Source: Alistipes sp. (GTDB taxonomy: Bacteria; Bacteroidota; Bacteroidia; Bacteroidales; Rikenellaceae). Taken from it: a DNA stretch of 43,046 bases. Positions within the stretch are counted from its first letter, which is position 1. The number at the start of each line of letters is the position of its first letter. The stretch is from positions 1 to 43,046 of the forward strand of contig JAFVWO010000075.1 in NCBI GenBank assembly GCA_017501625.1, given 5' to 3'. Under the pieces are notes generated by a model. It did no database searches. It saw only the letters and a list, made by a program, of their open reading frames with translations, and was not told the origin of the DNA. Positions 16,411 through 24,218 of this stretch are shown one piece after another. The position numbers and the translations under genes are program-made.

Positions 16411-16441
16411 CAAATGTAATAATTTTGACAATAACAACAAA
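16411..16441 (-). promoter_or_regulatory. Promoter of the LytS/LytTR operon
   Basis: Minus strand: TTTG (complement of 16438-16441), 19 bases, TACATTTG (complement of 16411-16418). The -7 box ends six bases before the ATG at 16404, so transcription would start at or next to the start codon. Confidence 0.7.
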
Positions 16442-16468
16442 GCAATTTGCCTATTTATAAATAAATGT

Positions 16469-16500
16469 GTTGAATTATTAAATAAAAGTTTATACCTTTG
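16469..16500 (+). promoter_or_regulatory. Promoter of the HAD phosphatase gene
   Basis: GTTG (16469-16472), 20 bases, TACCTTTG (16493-16500); start codon 62 bases downstream. It is back-to-back with the LytS promoter, separated by about 27 bases. Confidence 0.75.
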
Positions 16501-16561
16501 TCTTATTCCTAATGTTTGAACGTAGTGCTACGCTTGTGCGCAGCCTTTTATTTTGAGAGCT

Positions 16562-17224
16562 ATGCTTCGAGGTTTACTTTTTGATATGGATGGTGTCTTG
16601 GTTAATAATTTAGAGATTCACCGTCAGGCCTTCGCCGAGTTTTTTCGTCGCTATGGCGTAGAGCGCCCGTTTGAGAACCTGAGTCGCCTTTTTGGTATGG
16701 GCAACGACGATATTATGGGCGAGCTCATGCCCCGCGATGTTGTCGAGCGCGTAGGCGTGCGCGAACTCGGCTACGAGAAGGAGGCCATCTACCGTGAGAT
16801 TTACGCACCTATTATCGAGCCGCAGGCGGGCCTTGTCGAGCTCCTTGCAGCAAGTGAGCGTGAAGGACTGCGTTGCGCTGTCGGCTCGTCGGGATATAGA
16901 GCAAACGTAGACTTTGTACTCGATAAGTGTAACATAGAGCGCTATTTTGCTGCTGCGGTTGCAGGCGATGAGGTTACACACTGTAAGCCCGACCCCGAGA
17001 TATACCTTACGGCAGCCGCGAAGCTCGGTCTTGAGCCACATGAGTGTGTCGTCTTTGAGGATGCCGAGGCGGGCATCGAGGCTGCAAAGCGTGCCGGCAT
17101 TAAGGTTGTGGCGTTGGCTACGACCTTCACTCGCGAGTTCCTTGAGAATACAGCTGCCGACATGATTATCAACGACTTCCGCGATATTTCAGTGGAAGAC
17201 CTACGCCACCTTGTCGAGGCGTAG
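16562..17224 (+). CDS. HAD-superfamily phosphatase / beta-phosphoglucomutase-like
   Basis: A 220-residue HAD subfamily IA protein. Motif I is LFDMDGVLVNN (nucleophile Asp and acid/base Asp), the cap is helical (HRQAFAEFFRRYGVE...), motif II is VGSSGYRANV, motif III the Lys of HCKPDPEIYL, and motif IV VFEDAEAGIEAA. This layout fits beta-phosphoglucomutases and small sugar-phosphate phosphatases; the sequence alone does not fix the substrate. The start is the ATG at 16562; an upstream TTG at 16553 is less likely. It converges with the SDR gene; the two stop codons are 10 bp apart within a small GTAGC/GCTAC hairpin. Confidence 0.92.
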   Translation: MLRGLLFDMDGVLVNNLEIHRQAFAEFFRRYGVERPFENLSRLFGMGNDDIMGELMPRDVVERVGVRELGYEKEAIYREIYAPIIEPQAGLVELLAASEREGLRCAVGSSGYRANVDFVLDKCNIERYFAAAVAGDEVTHCKPDPEIYLTAAAKLGLEPHECVVFEDAEAGIEAAKRAGIKVVALATTFTREFLENTAADMIINDFRDISVEDLRHLVEA

Positions 17225-17234
17225 CAGACTTAGG

Positions 17235-18026
17235 CTACACACGCTCCAAGAGGCGACGAATGGGGCCTATGCGTAGCACAATGTCGAGGAGGCGTGCCGG
17301 AAGAATCGCACATATAGCCACCACAAGCTTCGTGAAGATACCGGGTATCAAACGTCGCTGTCCGCGCATCATCGCCCTCACGCCACGACGAGCCACCTGC
17401 TCCGCTGTGAGCATCACGCCAAGGTGACGGAGTATACGTCGTGCTCTATCGCTGAGGTTGTAAAAGGGAGTGTCTACAGCACCCGGGAATACGGCCGTGA
17501 CACTCACCCCATGGCGATGTAGCTCGTACCATAGCGAGAATGTGAAGCTCTTAAGATATGCCTTCGTCGCGCTATAGTGCGACACCGTGGGATAGGGAAG
17601 CCACGCTGTTGCTGACGACATTACGAGTATTCGCCCACGACCACGTTGCTTCATATCCTCGCCGAAGTAGCGACATAGGAGTGTTGTCGTGGTGCAGTGT
17701 AGGTCGATTATAGTGTTTAGCTTTGTGGGCTCGGTCTTTATGAGTGTCGAGAATAGGAGCATGCCGGCGTTGCATACGAGTATCTCCACGTCGTAACCCT
17801 CGCTCCGACACATCGCGTATAGCTCCTTTGCGGCATCCTTACGCGCAAGGTCGGCAACGATGGTCACCACCGCTACGCCATACTGCGCTCTAAGCTCCTC
17901 GCCTACGGCATATAGCTCCTCAGGGCGGTTGCTCACGGCGATGATGCCGTACCCGCGCTTCGACAACTCGTGTGCGTAGCATCGCCCCATGCCCGACGAG
18001 GCACCTGTGATTAATGCATAACTCAT
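17235..18026 (-). CDS. Short-chain dehydrogenase/reductase
   Basis: A 263-residue classical SDR oxidoreductase with Rossmann motif TGASSGMGRCYA at residues 7-18, NAG motif VCNAGML, catalytic Ser followed by the YxxxK motif in VSHYSATKAYLKSF, and the PG motif VTAVFPGAVDTPF. It uses NAD(P)H on an unknown alcohol/ketone. A C-terminal hydrophobic segment (LVVAICAILPARLLDIVLRIG) may associate with membrane, as in acyl/sterol-type SDRs. The start at 18026 is fixed by the Rossmann motif; the open frame continues upstream to 18488 but that part is antisense to the YbaK gene. A minus-strand TATCTTTG box sits at 18049-18056. Confidence 0.92.
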   Translation of the reverse strand: MSYALITGASSGMGRCYAHELSKRGYGIIAVSNRPEELYAVGEELRAQYGVAVVTIVADLARKDAAKELYAMCRSEGYDVEILVCNAGMLLFSTLIKTEPTKLNTIIDLHCTTTTLLCRYFGEDMKQRGRGRILVMSSATAWLPYPTVSHYSATKAYLKSFTFSLWYELHRHGVSVTAVFPGAVDTPFYNLSDRARRILRHLGVMLTAEQVARRGVRAMMRGQRRLIPGIFTKLVVAICAILPARLLDIVLRIGPIRRLLERV

Positions 18027-18048
18027 AGTATAACCGTTGTAACGACGA

Positions 18049-18056
18049 CAAAGATA
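18049..18056 (-). promoter_or_regulatory. -7 box of the SDR promoter
   Basis: Minus-strand TATCTTTG, 22 bases upstream of the SDR ATG and 16 bases from the divergent YbaK ATG. No clear plus-strand promoter for ybaK is seen. Confidence 0.65.
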
Positions 18057-18071
18057 CAAAAGAATTTTACG

Positions 18072-18566
18072 ATGGCAAAAAAGATAGATAAGACGAATGT
18101 AGCCCGCTTGCTGGATAGGGCAAAGATAGCCTACGAGCTTGTGCCGTATACGGTGGATGAGGATAACCTCGCTGCCACGCACGTTGCCGAGGAGCTTGGC
18201 GAGGATATCGCCACGGTGTTTAAGACACTGGTGCTGCGTGGCGATCGCACGGGGCTTTTTGTGTGCGTGATACCCGGAGATAGGGAGGTTGACTTGAAGA
18301 CTGCCGCGCGTATATCGGGGAATAAGAAGGCGGAGCTTATCCCCATGAAGGAGCTCCTGCCCACTACGGGCTATATACGTGGTGGATGCTCGCCTATCGG
18401 CATGAAGCGACCTTTTGCGACCTACATCCACGCCACATGCCTTGAACATGAGCGCATATATATAAGTGCCGGCATCCGCGGTCTGCAAATAGCCCTCGCT
18501 CCGCGCGACCTTATCGCCTATGTTGGAGCGACCGTCGCGGAGTTATGCACGGAGAAGAGCAACTAA
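18072..18566 (+). CDS. ybaK: Cys-tRNA(Pro)/Cys-tRNA(Cys) deacylase YbaK
   Basis: A 164-residue YbaK/EbsC-type trans-editing protein that hydrolyses mischarged Cys-tRNA(Pro). Family features are KTNVARLLDRAKIAYEL at the start, the catalytic-site Lys in VFKTLVLRGD, the GDREVDLKTAARISGNKKAELI stretch and GGCSPIGMKRPFATYIH, followed by ISAGIRGLQIALAPRDLI. Length matches the family (about 155-165). It is divergent from the SDR gene across 45 bp. Substrate assignment follows the family. Confidence 0.95.
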   Translation: MAKKIDKTNVARLLDRAKIAYELVPYTVDEDNLAATHVAEELGEDIATVFKTLVLRGDRTGLFVCVIPGDREVDLKTAARISGNKKAELIPMKELLPTTGYIRGGCSPIGMKRPFATYIHATCLEHERIYISAGIRGLQIALAPRDLIAYVGATVAELCTEKSN

Positions 18567-18690
18567 GAGCCATAGTCATCGTTGCCCTCGGTTGGTGGAT
18601 TGAATTTGCAGGAATTTGCGGATTTACAGAGGAGATATACCACTTTTCAACACGTAGAGGCAACGTGATGCGCGATTTTTGTCGCATAGA
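18567..18690. other. Gap between ybaK and the transporter
   Basis: About 225 bp separate the genes. The first part shows no terminator or conserved element; the transporter promoter occupies the downstream half. Confidence 0.35.
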
Positions 18691-18721
18691 GTTGCAGATT
18701 TGACCAAATGTACTACCTTTG
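18691..18721 (+). promoter_or_regulatory. Promoter of the dicarboxylate/amino-acid symporter
   Basis: GTTG (18691-18694), 19 bases, TACCTTTG (18714-18721); start codon at 18791. Confidence 0.75.
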
Positions 18722-18790
18722 TAGAACAAAAGAGGTTTAGGAAGATTATGTTGAAATACTCATTTACTAATTTATAGAACATACCGATAG

Positions 18791-20011
18791 ATGAAAAAGT
18801 TATTGAAGAACTTAGGACTTTGGATTATAGTAGCGATGGTTATAGGTATCATCGTTGGAGCATTTATGGGAGCCGAGGCCTCGATGTTTAAGCCCCTCGG
18901 CGACCTATTCATACAGCTCATCAAGATGCTTGTCGTGCCCCTCGTATTAGTATCTATCATCAGCGGAGCCTCGGCTCTTGGCGAGACCAAGTCGGCAGGA
19001 CTTATCGGTGGTCTGAGCATCGGCTATATGATTATTACTACGATTATCTCCATCACCATTGCCCTCTTCCTCGGCGAGCTCTTCCAGCCCGGAGCATCAG
19101 TAGACCACGATGCTGTGGTGTCGTTGGCAACAGCTGCCGAGAGCATGGAGACCACCTCGGGCTCTCCCGCAGCAATGGGCTTCTGGGATACTGTCATCGG
19201 CATGATACCCGCCAACCCTATAGCGGCACTCACCGAGGGTAACATCCTACAAATCATCATCTTCGGCCTCTTCCTCGGCTTCGGAATATCATCCCTCGCA
19301 GCCGAGAAACGACAGCGCATCACGGGCGGCCTCAACATCATCCTCGATGCCCTCATCTGGTGCATAGGCAAGGTGATGCTCGTAGCGCCGTTTGGTGTCT
19401 TCGGTCTTATCGCTGATGCCACGGGAACCTTCGGCTTCGACATTCTCATACAGGTGGCCAACGTCCTTTGGATAGACCTTATCGCCGTGGCTATCATCGG
19501 CCTTGGCCTCTACCCATTGACCATTGCCCTCTTCTCGCGCGTGCCTCTGGGCAAATACTTCCGTGCGATGATTAAGCCTCAGGTGGTATCGTTCTCTACA
19601 GCCTCGTCACTCGCCACGCTACCCGTAAACATGGAGGCATGTGACGAGATGGGTGTCTCGAAGCAGACATCGGGCTTTGTGCTACCCCTCGGTGCTACGA
19701 TTAACATGTCGGGTAACGCCATATACTACGCCCTGTTAGCTACCTTCTTCGCGCAGTTCTACGGCATAGACCTTACTATGGCCGACTACGTCTCTATCAC
19801 CATTGTCTGCGCCCTCGGTGCTATAGGTCAGGCGGGTGTTCCGGGCCCCACGCTGCTGGCGGCTGCTGTGCTTGTTGCTGCGGGCATACCCCTCGAGGGA
19901 CTACCCCTCTTCTACGCCCTCGACCGTATCTTCGACATGGTGCGCACGACACTCAACATCACGGGCGATGCAGCATGCTCGGCCGTGGTCGACAGGTTTG
20001 TTAAGAGGTAA
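18791..20011 (+). CDS. Dicarboxylate/amino acid:cation symporter (DAACS, GltP family)
   Basis: A 406-residue inner-membrane carrier that uses Na+ or H+ gradients to import acidic amino acids or C4-dicarboxylates. It has about eight helices plus two re-entrant hairpins. Hallmarks are the serine-rich HP1 motif STASSLATLPVNM, TM7 NMSGNA (in place of NMDGT), HP2 AIGQAGVPGPTLL and TM8 DMVRTTLNITGD. The Asp and Arg of TM8 match the substrate-binding pair of archaeal GltPh, favouring an acidic substrate. The TM7 change affects a Na+-coordinating position, so ion coupling may differ. A Na+-driven carrier would be fed by the Na+ pump encoded at 869-4749. Confidence 0.93.
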   Translation: MKKLLKNLGLWIIVAMVIGIIVGAFMGAEASMFKPLGDLFIQLIKMLVVPLVLVSIISGASALGETKSAGLIGGLSIGYMIITTIISITIALFLGELFQPGASVDHDAVVSLATAAESMETTSGSPAAMGFWDTVIGMIPANPIAALTEGNILQIIIFGLFLGFGISSLAAEKRQRITGGLNIILDALIWCIGKVMLVAPFGVFGLIADATGTFGFDILIQVANVLWIDLIAVAIIGLGLYPLTIALFSRVPLGKYFRAMIKPQVVSFSTASSLATLPVNMEACDEMGVSKQTSGFVLPLGATINMSGNAIYYALLATFFAQFYGIDLTMADYVSITIVCALGAIGQAGVPGPTLLAAAVLVAAGIPLEGLPLFYALDRIFDMVRTTLNITGDAACSAVVDRFVKR

Positions 20012-20030
20012 CAAAAGCGGTATGATATTT

Positions 20031-20072
20031 GATCGTTTCATAGACGTTAAATCTTACGCCTATGAAACGATC
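20031..20072 (+). promoter_or_regulatory. Hairpin enclosing the DUF4251 start codon
   Basis: Perfect 13-bp inverted repeat (GATCGTTTCATAG, 20031-20043, with 20060-20072) and a 16-base loop. The ATG at 20062-20064 lies inside the right arm, so in the folded mRNA the start codon is base-paired. Confidence 0.7.
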
Positions 20073-20622
20073 TTCTATTATCACCTTTTCGATTATCGTT
20101 GTGCTCATCGTGGGTATAACAATAAGCATCGAGGCGCAGAGCGATGCCACGGCAACGAAGAGCGCCACACGTACAGCACAGCAGGAGGCACGCCAGCAAC
20201 GCCGTGCCGAGCGTCTTGCCAAGTATGAGCGTTTTGTCGACTCGTTGGTCATGTCGCACAACTACCGCTTCGTACCACAGACGATGCAGCAGCTACCCGC
20301 AGGCATAACACGTACCCTCATGAATCCCGAGTACGAGATTATCGTATGGACAGATGCCGTAGATGTATGTATTCCCTACCTCAAGGGCTATACACCACCC
20401 TATTACCCCGTAGTGTTCAACTACGTACTTCCGAGCGTGGAGGGATATACCGCCGAGCAGACTAACGACGGCTGGCATGTGACGTTCCGCTCGACGATGT
20501 TTTCATCGACGGACTACACCTTCTCGCTGGAGATATACTCGCGCTACGGCGGTGCTCTACTGACACTCTCCTCGCCATTCTACAACAGCGTGCAATACAC
20601 CGGCAACCTCTTTGCCATCTAA
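20062..20622 (+). CDS. DUF4251 secreted protein
   Basis: A 186-residue protein with a signal peptide (KRSSIITFSIIVVLIVGITISIEAQ), a charged Ala/Arg/Gln linker (about 30-50) and a DUF4251 domain (about 55-186), an all-beta family common in Bacteroidales periplasm. Family hints are YRFVPQTMQQLP, a central VFNYVLPSVEGYTAEQTNDGWHVTFR and the end FYNSVQYTGNLFAI. Function unknown. It is 50 bp after the symporter gene with no visible promoter between, so probably co-transcribed. The start codon is buried in a perfect hairpin, suggesting translational control. Confidence 0.85.
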   Translation: MKRSSIITFSIIVVLIVGITISIEAQSDATATKSATRTAQQEARQQRRAERLAKYERFVDSLVMSHNYRFVPQTMQQLPAGITRTLMNPEYEIIVWTDAVDVCIPYLKGYTPPYYPVVFNYVLPSVEGYTAEQTNDGWHVTFRSTMFSSTDYTFSLEIYSRYGGALLTLSSPFYNSVQYTGNLFAI

Positions 20623-20674
20623 TCAAATACCTGTTAGAACAAACGTCCTTTGAAATCAACGGACTCCCTTGGGC

Positions 20675-20699
20675 GTGAGGCTGACTTATTCAGCCTCAC
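20675..20699. terminator. Bidirectional terminator between DUF4251 and the OmpR-type operon
   Basis: Perfect 10-bp stem (GTGAGGCTGA / TCAGCCTCAC) with a CTTAT loop, followed on the plus strand by TTATTTACTATT. The right arm includes the stop codon of the minus-strand response regulator (20696-20698). Confidence 0.75.
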
Positions 20700-21385
20700 T
20701 TATTTACTATTAGTCTATATCCCGAGCCACGCACCGATTGTATCTCTACACGCCTATCGTCAGCAAGGTAGCTGCGCAGTCGCGAGATAAAGACATTGAG
20801 AGAGCGAAGTGTGTAGTAGCTATCGTCGCCCCAAATATCGAGGAGCAGTTCATTTGAGCTGACAACATCACCCTGACATTTTGCAAGGCGTTCAAGTATC
20901 GCTGATTCGCGTGCCGTAAGTCGTCGCGTGGTGCCATTTATCGTGAGTGTCCAACGTCGACTATCGAGGTGATAGTTGCCGAAATGGAGGCTGTCATCCG
21001 TAGCATCGCTATCCACCGAGTGACGAGCAAGGAGTGCCGCAACGCGCGCCAAGAGTTCATCCAACGAAAATGGCTTACGCAGGTAGTCGTTGCCACCACG
21101 ACGGAAGCCCTCGACAACATCCTCCGCGCCACTGCGTGCCGAGAGGAAGAGAATCTCAACACGCCTATCCATACGTCGTATACGCTCGACCATCGTGAGG
21201 CCATCGACACACGGCATCATAATGTCGGCGATGACAAGGTCGGGATGCAGCCTTGTATAGGCCTCAAGGCCGGCATCGCCATCGGCCGCAAGTGTCACCT
21301 CATAGCCTACATCGCGGAGCGTATCGCACAATATACGTCCCAAGGCGGCCTCATCTTCGACAATAAGTATACGTTTACTTTCCAT
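20696..21385 (-). CDS. OmpR-family response regulator
   Basis: A 229-residue response regulator. The receiver domain (1-120) has Asp11, phospho-acceptor Asp54 (VIADIMMPCVDG) and Lys in YLRKPFSLDE. The C-terminal winged-helix domain (about 130-229) ends RRVEIQSVRGSGYRLIVNK, typical of OmpR/PhoB proteins. It is close in style to Bacteroides RprY. It overlaps the kinase gene by 11 bp. It probably binds the four TTTAAC half-sites at 22658-22694, upstream of its own operon and the divergent gene. Confidence 0.95.
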   Translation of the reverse strand: MESKRILIVEDEAALGRILCDTLRDVGYEVTLAADGDAGLEAYTRLHPDLVIADIMMPCVDGLTMVERIRRMDRRVEILFLSARSGAEDVVEGFRRGGNDYLRKPFSLDELLARVAALLARHSVDSDATDDSLHFGNYHLDSRRWTLTINGTTRRLTARESAILERLAKCQGDVVSSNELLLDIWGDDSYYTLRSLNVFISRLRSYLADDRRVEIQSVRGSGYRLIVNK

Positions 21386-22592
21386 AGCGCGGCAGTTTTA
21401 TAGTAAAACGAGTACCCTCCCCACGTGTCGACTCCACGGCGATGCTTCCATGATGTCGACGAACAATATTCTGGACATAGTAGAGTCCAAGGCCATAGCC
21501 CGAGGATGAGTATCTATTTTCGTGGGTTATACGATAGAATTTGTTGAATATGCGTTTATGCTCACTCCGCGGTATACCTATACCATTGTCCGCTATCGAG
21601 ATGTAGACGTAGGCACGCTTGGTTGTTATGCCTACAGCGACCTTCGGATTCTCGGGAGAGTATTTTATGGCGTTATCCATAATTGCCGAGAGCACACCCT
21701 TAAGGTGAAACTTATCGGCCACGACAGCGCAGTCATCGCTTATATCGATGCTCCACGCCACACGACGTGAGGCATAGCGCATATCGAGAGTATCGCGTAG
21801 CGACATTACCATACTCCTCAACAGACACTCTTCGGGGCGTAGCTCAGCCGTCGCAAACTCCTCGGTAGCATTGCGCAATATCTCCTCGACCATATCGTTG
21901 AGGCGCTGTAGCTCTCCAAGCGACATATCGAGATATTCGTTACGCGCAGCCTCGCTCTCAGCGATGGCAGGCATCGTGCGCAACGCTTCGGTGGCGGCAT
22001 GTGCCGCAGCAATTGGTGTTTTTAGCTCATGGGTAATATTGTGCGTAAGGTCACGACGTATGCGGTCAACCTCCTTAGCCTTAAATAGTGTGCGTAGCAG
22101 GAAGATGAATGTCGCACTGAGCAACAACACCGAAAGGAGCTGTAGTATGAGTATCCATCGCATATTCGCGAGTATCTCAGCTTGTGGATCCTCTACGATG
22201 AGGCGCAGAATGAGCGGTCGCAGATATTTATCAATAACGATATGCTTCCTGTCTGTCATCGTATCGCCCGTGGACATGATGACAATAGGCTCAGATGCCG
22301 TTGTCGACAGCACCTCCACGCGGAAATGTGTCGTGATGCTCGCCGTGCGCATACCCTCGGCAACGAAGGCATGAAAGCGCGATATGTTACCTATATTTAT
22401 CGAGGCGTCGTCGTACATCGTAGGTGCTACATATCGCCATGCCGCCTCCTCCAATATACTATGCATCTGTTGCTCGTAGCGGCTCTCCATATCGCGGTAT
22501 GTGCGCACCGCCCAAATGCTCTCTACGACGGTAAGGAGCACAAGCGACAGGACAACCATTAGCGACAGAATACTAAATCTCGACTTATTCAT
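21375..22592 (-). CDS. Sensor histidine kinase (RprX-like)
   Basis: A 405-residue membrane kinase: TM1 about residues 7-29, a periplasmic sensor of about 115 residues, TM2 about 146-168, then a HisKA domain with phospho-acceptor His188 (LTHNITHELKTPIAAAH). The HATPase_c domain has N-box VLSAIMDNAIKYSPEN, G1 ADNGIGIP, F-box IFNKFYRI and G2 GYGLGLYYV. It resembles Bacteroides RprX. It is the first gene of the kinase-regulator operon and divergent from the plug/TonB fusion gene, sharing a 200-bp regulatory spacer. The signal is unknown. Confidence 0.95.
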   Translation of the reverse strand: MNKSRFSILSLMVVLSLVLLTVVESIWAVRTYRDMESRYEQQMHSILEEAAWRYVAPTMYDDASINIGNISRFHAFVAEGMRTASITTHFRVEVLSTTASEPIVIMSTGDTMTDRKHIVIDKYLRPLILRLIVEDPQAEILANMRWILILQLLSVLLLSATFIFLLRTLFKAKEVDRIRRDLTHNITHELKTPIAAAHAATEALRTMPAIAESEAARNEYLDMSLGELQRLNDMVEEILRNATEEFATAELRPEECLLRSMVMSLRDTLDMRYASRRVAWSIDISDDCAVVADKFHLKGVLSAIMDNAIKYSPENPKVAVGITTKRAYVYISIADNGIGIPRSEHKRIFNKFYRITHENRYSSSGYGLGLYYVQNIVRRHHGSIAVESTRGEGTRFTIKLPRYGK

Positions 22593-22612
22593 AACACAGG
22601 CATTTGCTGAAA

Positions 22613-22620
22613 CAAAGGTA
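22613..22620 (-). promoter_or_regulatory. -7 box of the histidine kinase operon
   Basis: Minus-strand TACCTTTG, 20 bases upstream of the kinase ATG. The phased TTTAAC sites begin 38 bases further upstream. Confidence 0.7.
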
Positions 22621-22657
22621 GTAAAAAAGTTGGCAGTAAATATTGCACACCTTGTTA

Positions 22658-22694
22658 TTTAACACTATTTAACTTTTGGTTAACACTCTTTAAC
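22658..22694. promoter_or_regulatory. Four helically phased TTTAAC sites (response-regulator operator)
   Basis: Hexamers TTTAAC at 22658, 22668 and 22689 and GTTAAC at 22679, i.e. spaced 10, 11 and 10 bases. Viewed at larger scale this is a tandem TTAACACTnTTTAAC repeat with a 21-base period. Direct repeats phased this way are the usual binding pattern of OmpR/PhoB regulators. The array lies between two divergent promoters, about 45-90 bases from each start. Confidence 0.75.
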
Positions 22695-22726
22695 GATAAA
22701 TCTTCGTCAATATCTTTTTCTTGATG

Positions 22727-22734
22727 TACCTTTG
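22727..22734 (+). promoter_or_regulatory. -7 box of the plug/TonB fusion gene
   Basis: TACCTTTG, 60 bases upstream of the ATG at 22794, with a weak TTCG 20 bases further up. The four TTTAAC sites end 33 bases upstream. Confidence 0.7.
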
Positions 22735-22793
22735 CGGTAGAAACGATGATAAAGAGTTCTTTAGTTGTATAGTTAACATTAAAGATTTTAGTT

Positions 22794-24026
22794 ATGAAAC
22801 GCTTAGTCACACTTTTTATCGCCTCGGTTATAATCTCTACAACCTCGGCATGGGCAGAGGCCAGCACGCAGCAGCCTCTATATATCGTAGATGGCAATGT
22901 CGTCGGCATCGAAGAGCTTAAGAGCATCGACTCTAACGACATCGAGTCGATGACCTCTATTGTAGACAAGGAGCAGTTACGCTTCTTCGAGCAATATGGC
23001 GATACGAGCAACGGTGTTGTTGTAATATCGCTTAAGAGCAGAGCTGATGAAGATATACCATTCCTAATGGCGGATGTTATGCCCTCGTTTATGGGTGGCG
23101 ACCTGCTCACCTTCCGCAACTGGGTGATGGAGAACCTACGCTATCCCTCGGAGGCACTTACGCTCAGTCTTGATGGCGATGTGGTTGTCCGCTTTGTTGT
23201 CGGCCGCGATGGATATATCGACATCGACAATATCTCCTTCCTAAAGTTTAGCCACGCACTGTTTGTCGACGAGGTTACGCGTGTCATTTCGCTATCGCCA
23301 CGCTGGACTCCCGCCATTCAGCATGGTCGCACGGTACCTGTAGCCTTCGTGCTACCCATAAACTTCAACATGCATGATGACACCGATACTGCTACGGAGC
23401 GTGAGCCCGAGAGTACTATGAAGGTGGATAGTAACCTTATCGTCGTCAACGCCATGATTAAGGGCAGCGACGTACCTAATGAGGAGCAACCCTTGTGGAT
23501 GATTGATGGTCTGCCGGCAACGATAGAGGAGGTGGAGGCACTATCTCCCGAGAGCATACTCCACATGGCGATATTGAAAGACAAGGCGACGCTCACCTAT
23601 TATGAGGATTATGGCGACACATCAAATGGTGTGGTGCTCATAACGAAGAAGCCGAGCGACCCGCGCGTGGAGAGTGAGCCCGAGAGCTTACCGCTCTTCC
23701 GTGGTGGTCACATCTCGACCTTCCAGCAGTGGGTATGTGATAACATTCGCTACCCCAAGGCACTTGCCGAGGCGGGCATCGAGGCGCATATCCTTGTCAG
23801 GTTCATCGTCAATAGCTCGGGTTATGTCGAGATTGTCAAGATGGACTATATGAAGGGTACGCCTAACGAGTTGTTCGAGAAGGAGATACGCGATGCTATC
23901 CTCAAGTCGCCACGCTGGACTCCCGCAATGAAGGATGGCAAGCCCGTAGCCTTTCAGTCGGCATTACCCGTAATCTTCGGCACGATGCCTACGCCCAATG
24001 ACAAGATAGTAATTAGTAATGAGTAA
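22794..24026 (+). CDS. Duplicated plug-like / TonB C-terminal-domain protein
   Basis: A 410-residue exported protein (signal peptide about 1-23). It has two tandem units. Unit 1: a segment at about 24-80 (PLYIVDGNVVG, NDIESM, YGDTSNGVVVISLK) like the plug motif of SusC/TonB-dependent receptors, then about 88-185 a TonB C-terminal domain (FMGGDLLTFRNWVMENLRYPSEA...VVVRFVVGRDGYI...SPRWTPA...PVAFVLPINF). Unit 2 repeats the order at about 222-285 (PLWMIDGLPA, YGDTSNGVVLITKK) and 291-400 (SPRWTPAMKDGKPV). No membrane anchor or Pro-rich spacer is present, unlike real TonB. It is divergent from, and probably controlled by, the OmpR-type system. Function unknown; it could bind TonB boxes, plug domains or cell wall in the periplasm. 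Confidence 0.8.
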   Translation: MKRLVTLFIASVIISTTSAWAEASTQQPLYIVDGNVVGIEELKSIDSNDIESMTSIVDKEQLRFFEQYGDTSNGVVVISLKSRADEDIPFLMADVMPSFMGGDLLTFRNWVMENLRYPSEALTLSLDGDVVVRFVVGRDGYIDIDNISFLKFSHALFVDEVTRVISLSPRWTPAIQHGRTVPVAFVLPINFNMHDDTDTATEREPESTMKVDSNLIVVNAMIKGSDVPNEEQPLWMIDGLPATIEEVEALSPESILHMAILKDKATLTYYEDYGDTSNGVVLITKKPSDPRVESEPESLPLFRGGHISTFQQWVCDNIRYPKALAEAGIEAHILVRFIVNSSGYVEIVKMDYMKGTPNELFEKEIRDAILKSPRWTPAMKDGKPVAFQSALPVIFGTMPTPNDKIVISNE

Positions 24027-24088
24027 CTCAATGAGTCCCCCATGGGGCTTGTAGGTTATGATAGGTTACTATGGCATTAACGTAAGAC

Positions 24089-24218
24089 TAATTTCTTGTC
24101 AGAAGTCGTGAGATGTGGCGCCAAATGAAAGAGCCTCGGATGGGACATACTTTGACGTATTTCCCATTCGGGGCTCTGAGGTTTGGTGCCGCAGATTGCG
24201 GCTTATCACAAGAAATTA
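24089..24218. repeat. 130-base imperfect palindrome between convergent genes
   Basis: Outer arms TAATTTCTTGT (24089-24099) and ACAAGAAATTA (24208-24218) pair perfectly. Inside, arms of about 57 bases pair with scattered mismatches, including GGC-x-CCAAA, AGAGCC and ATGGGA blocks. The loop is near 24149-24165. It abuts the der stop codon and may be a two-way terminator or a TA-flanked mini-transposon. Confidence 0.7.

Noticed and set aside
18027-18488. N-terminal extension of the SDR frame
   Set aside because: It is antisense to ybaK, lies upstream of the SDR promoter box, and the Rossmann motif begins at 18026.
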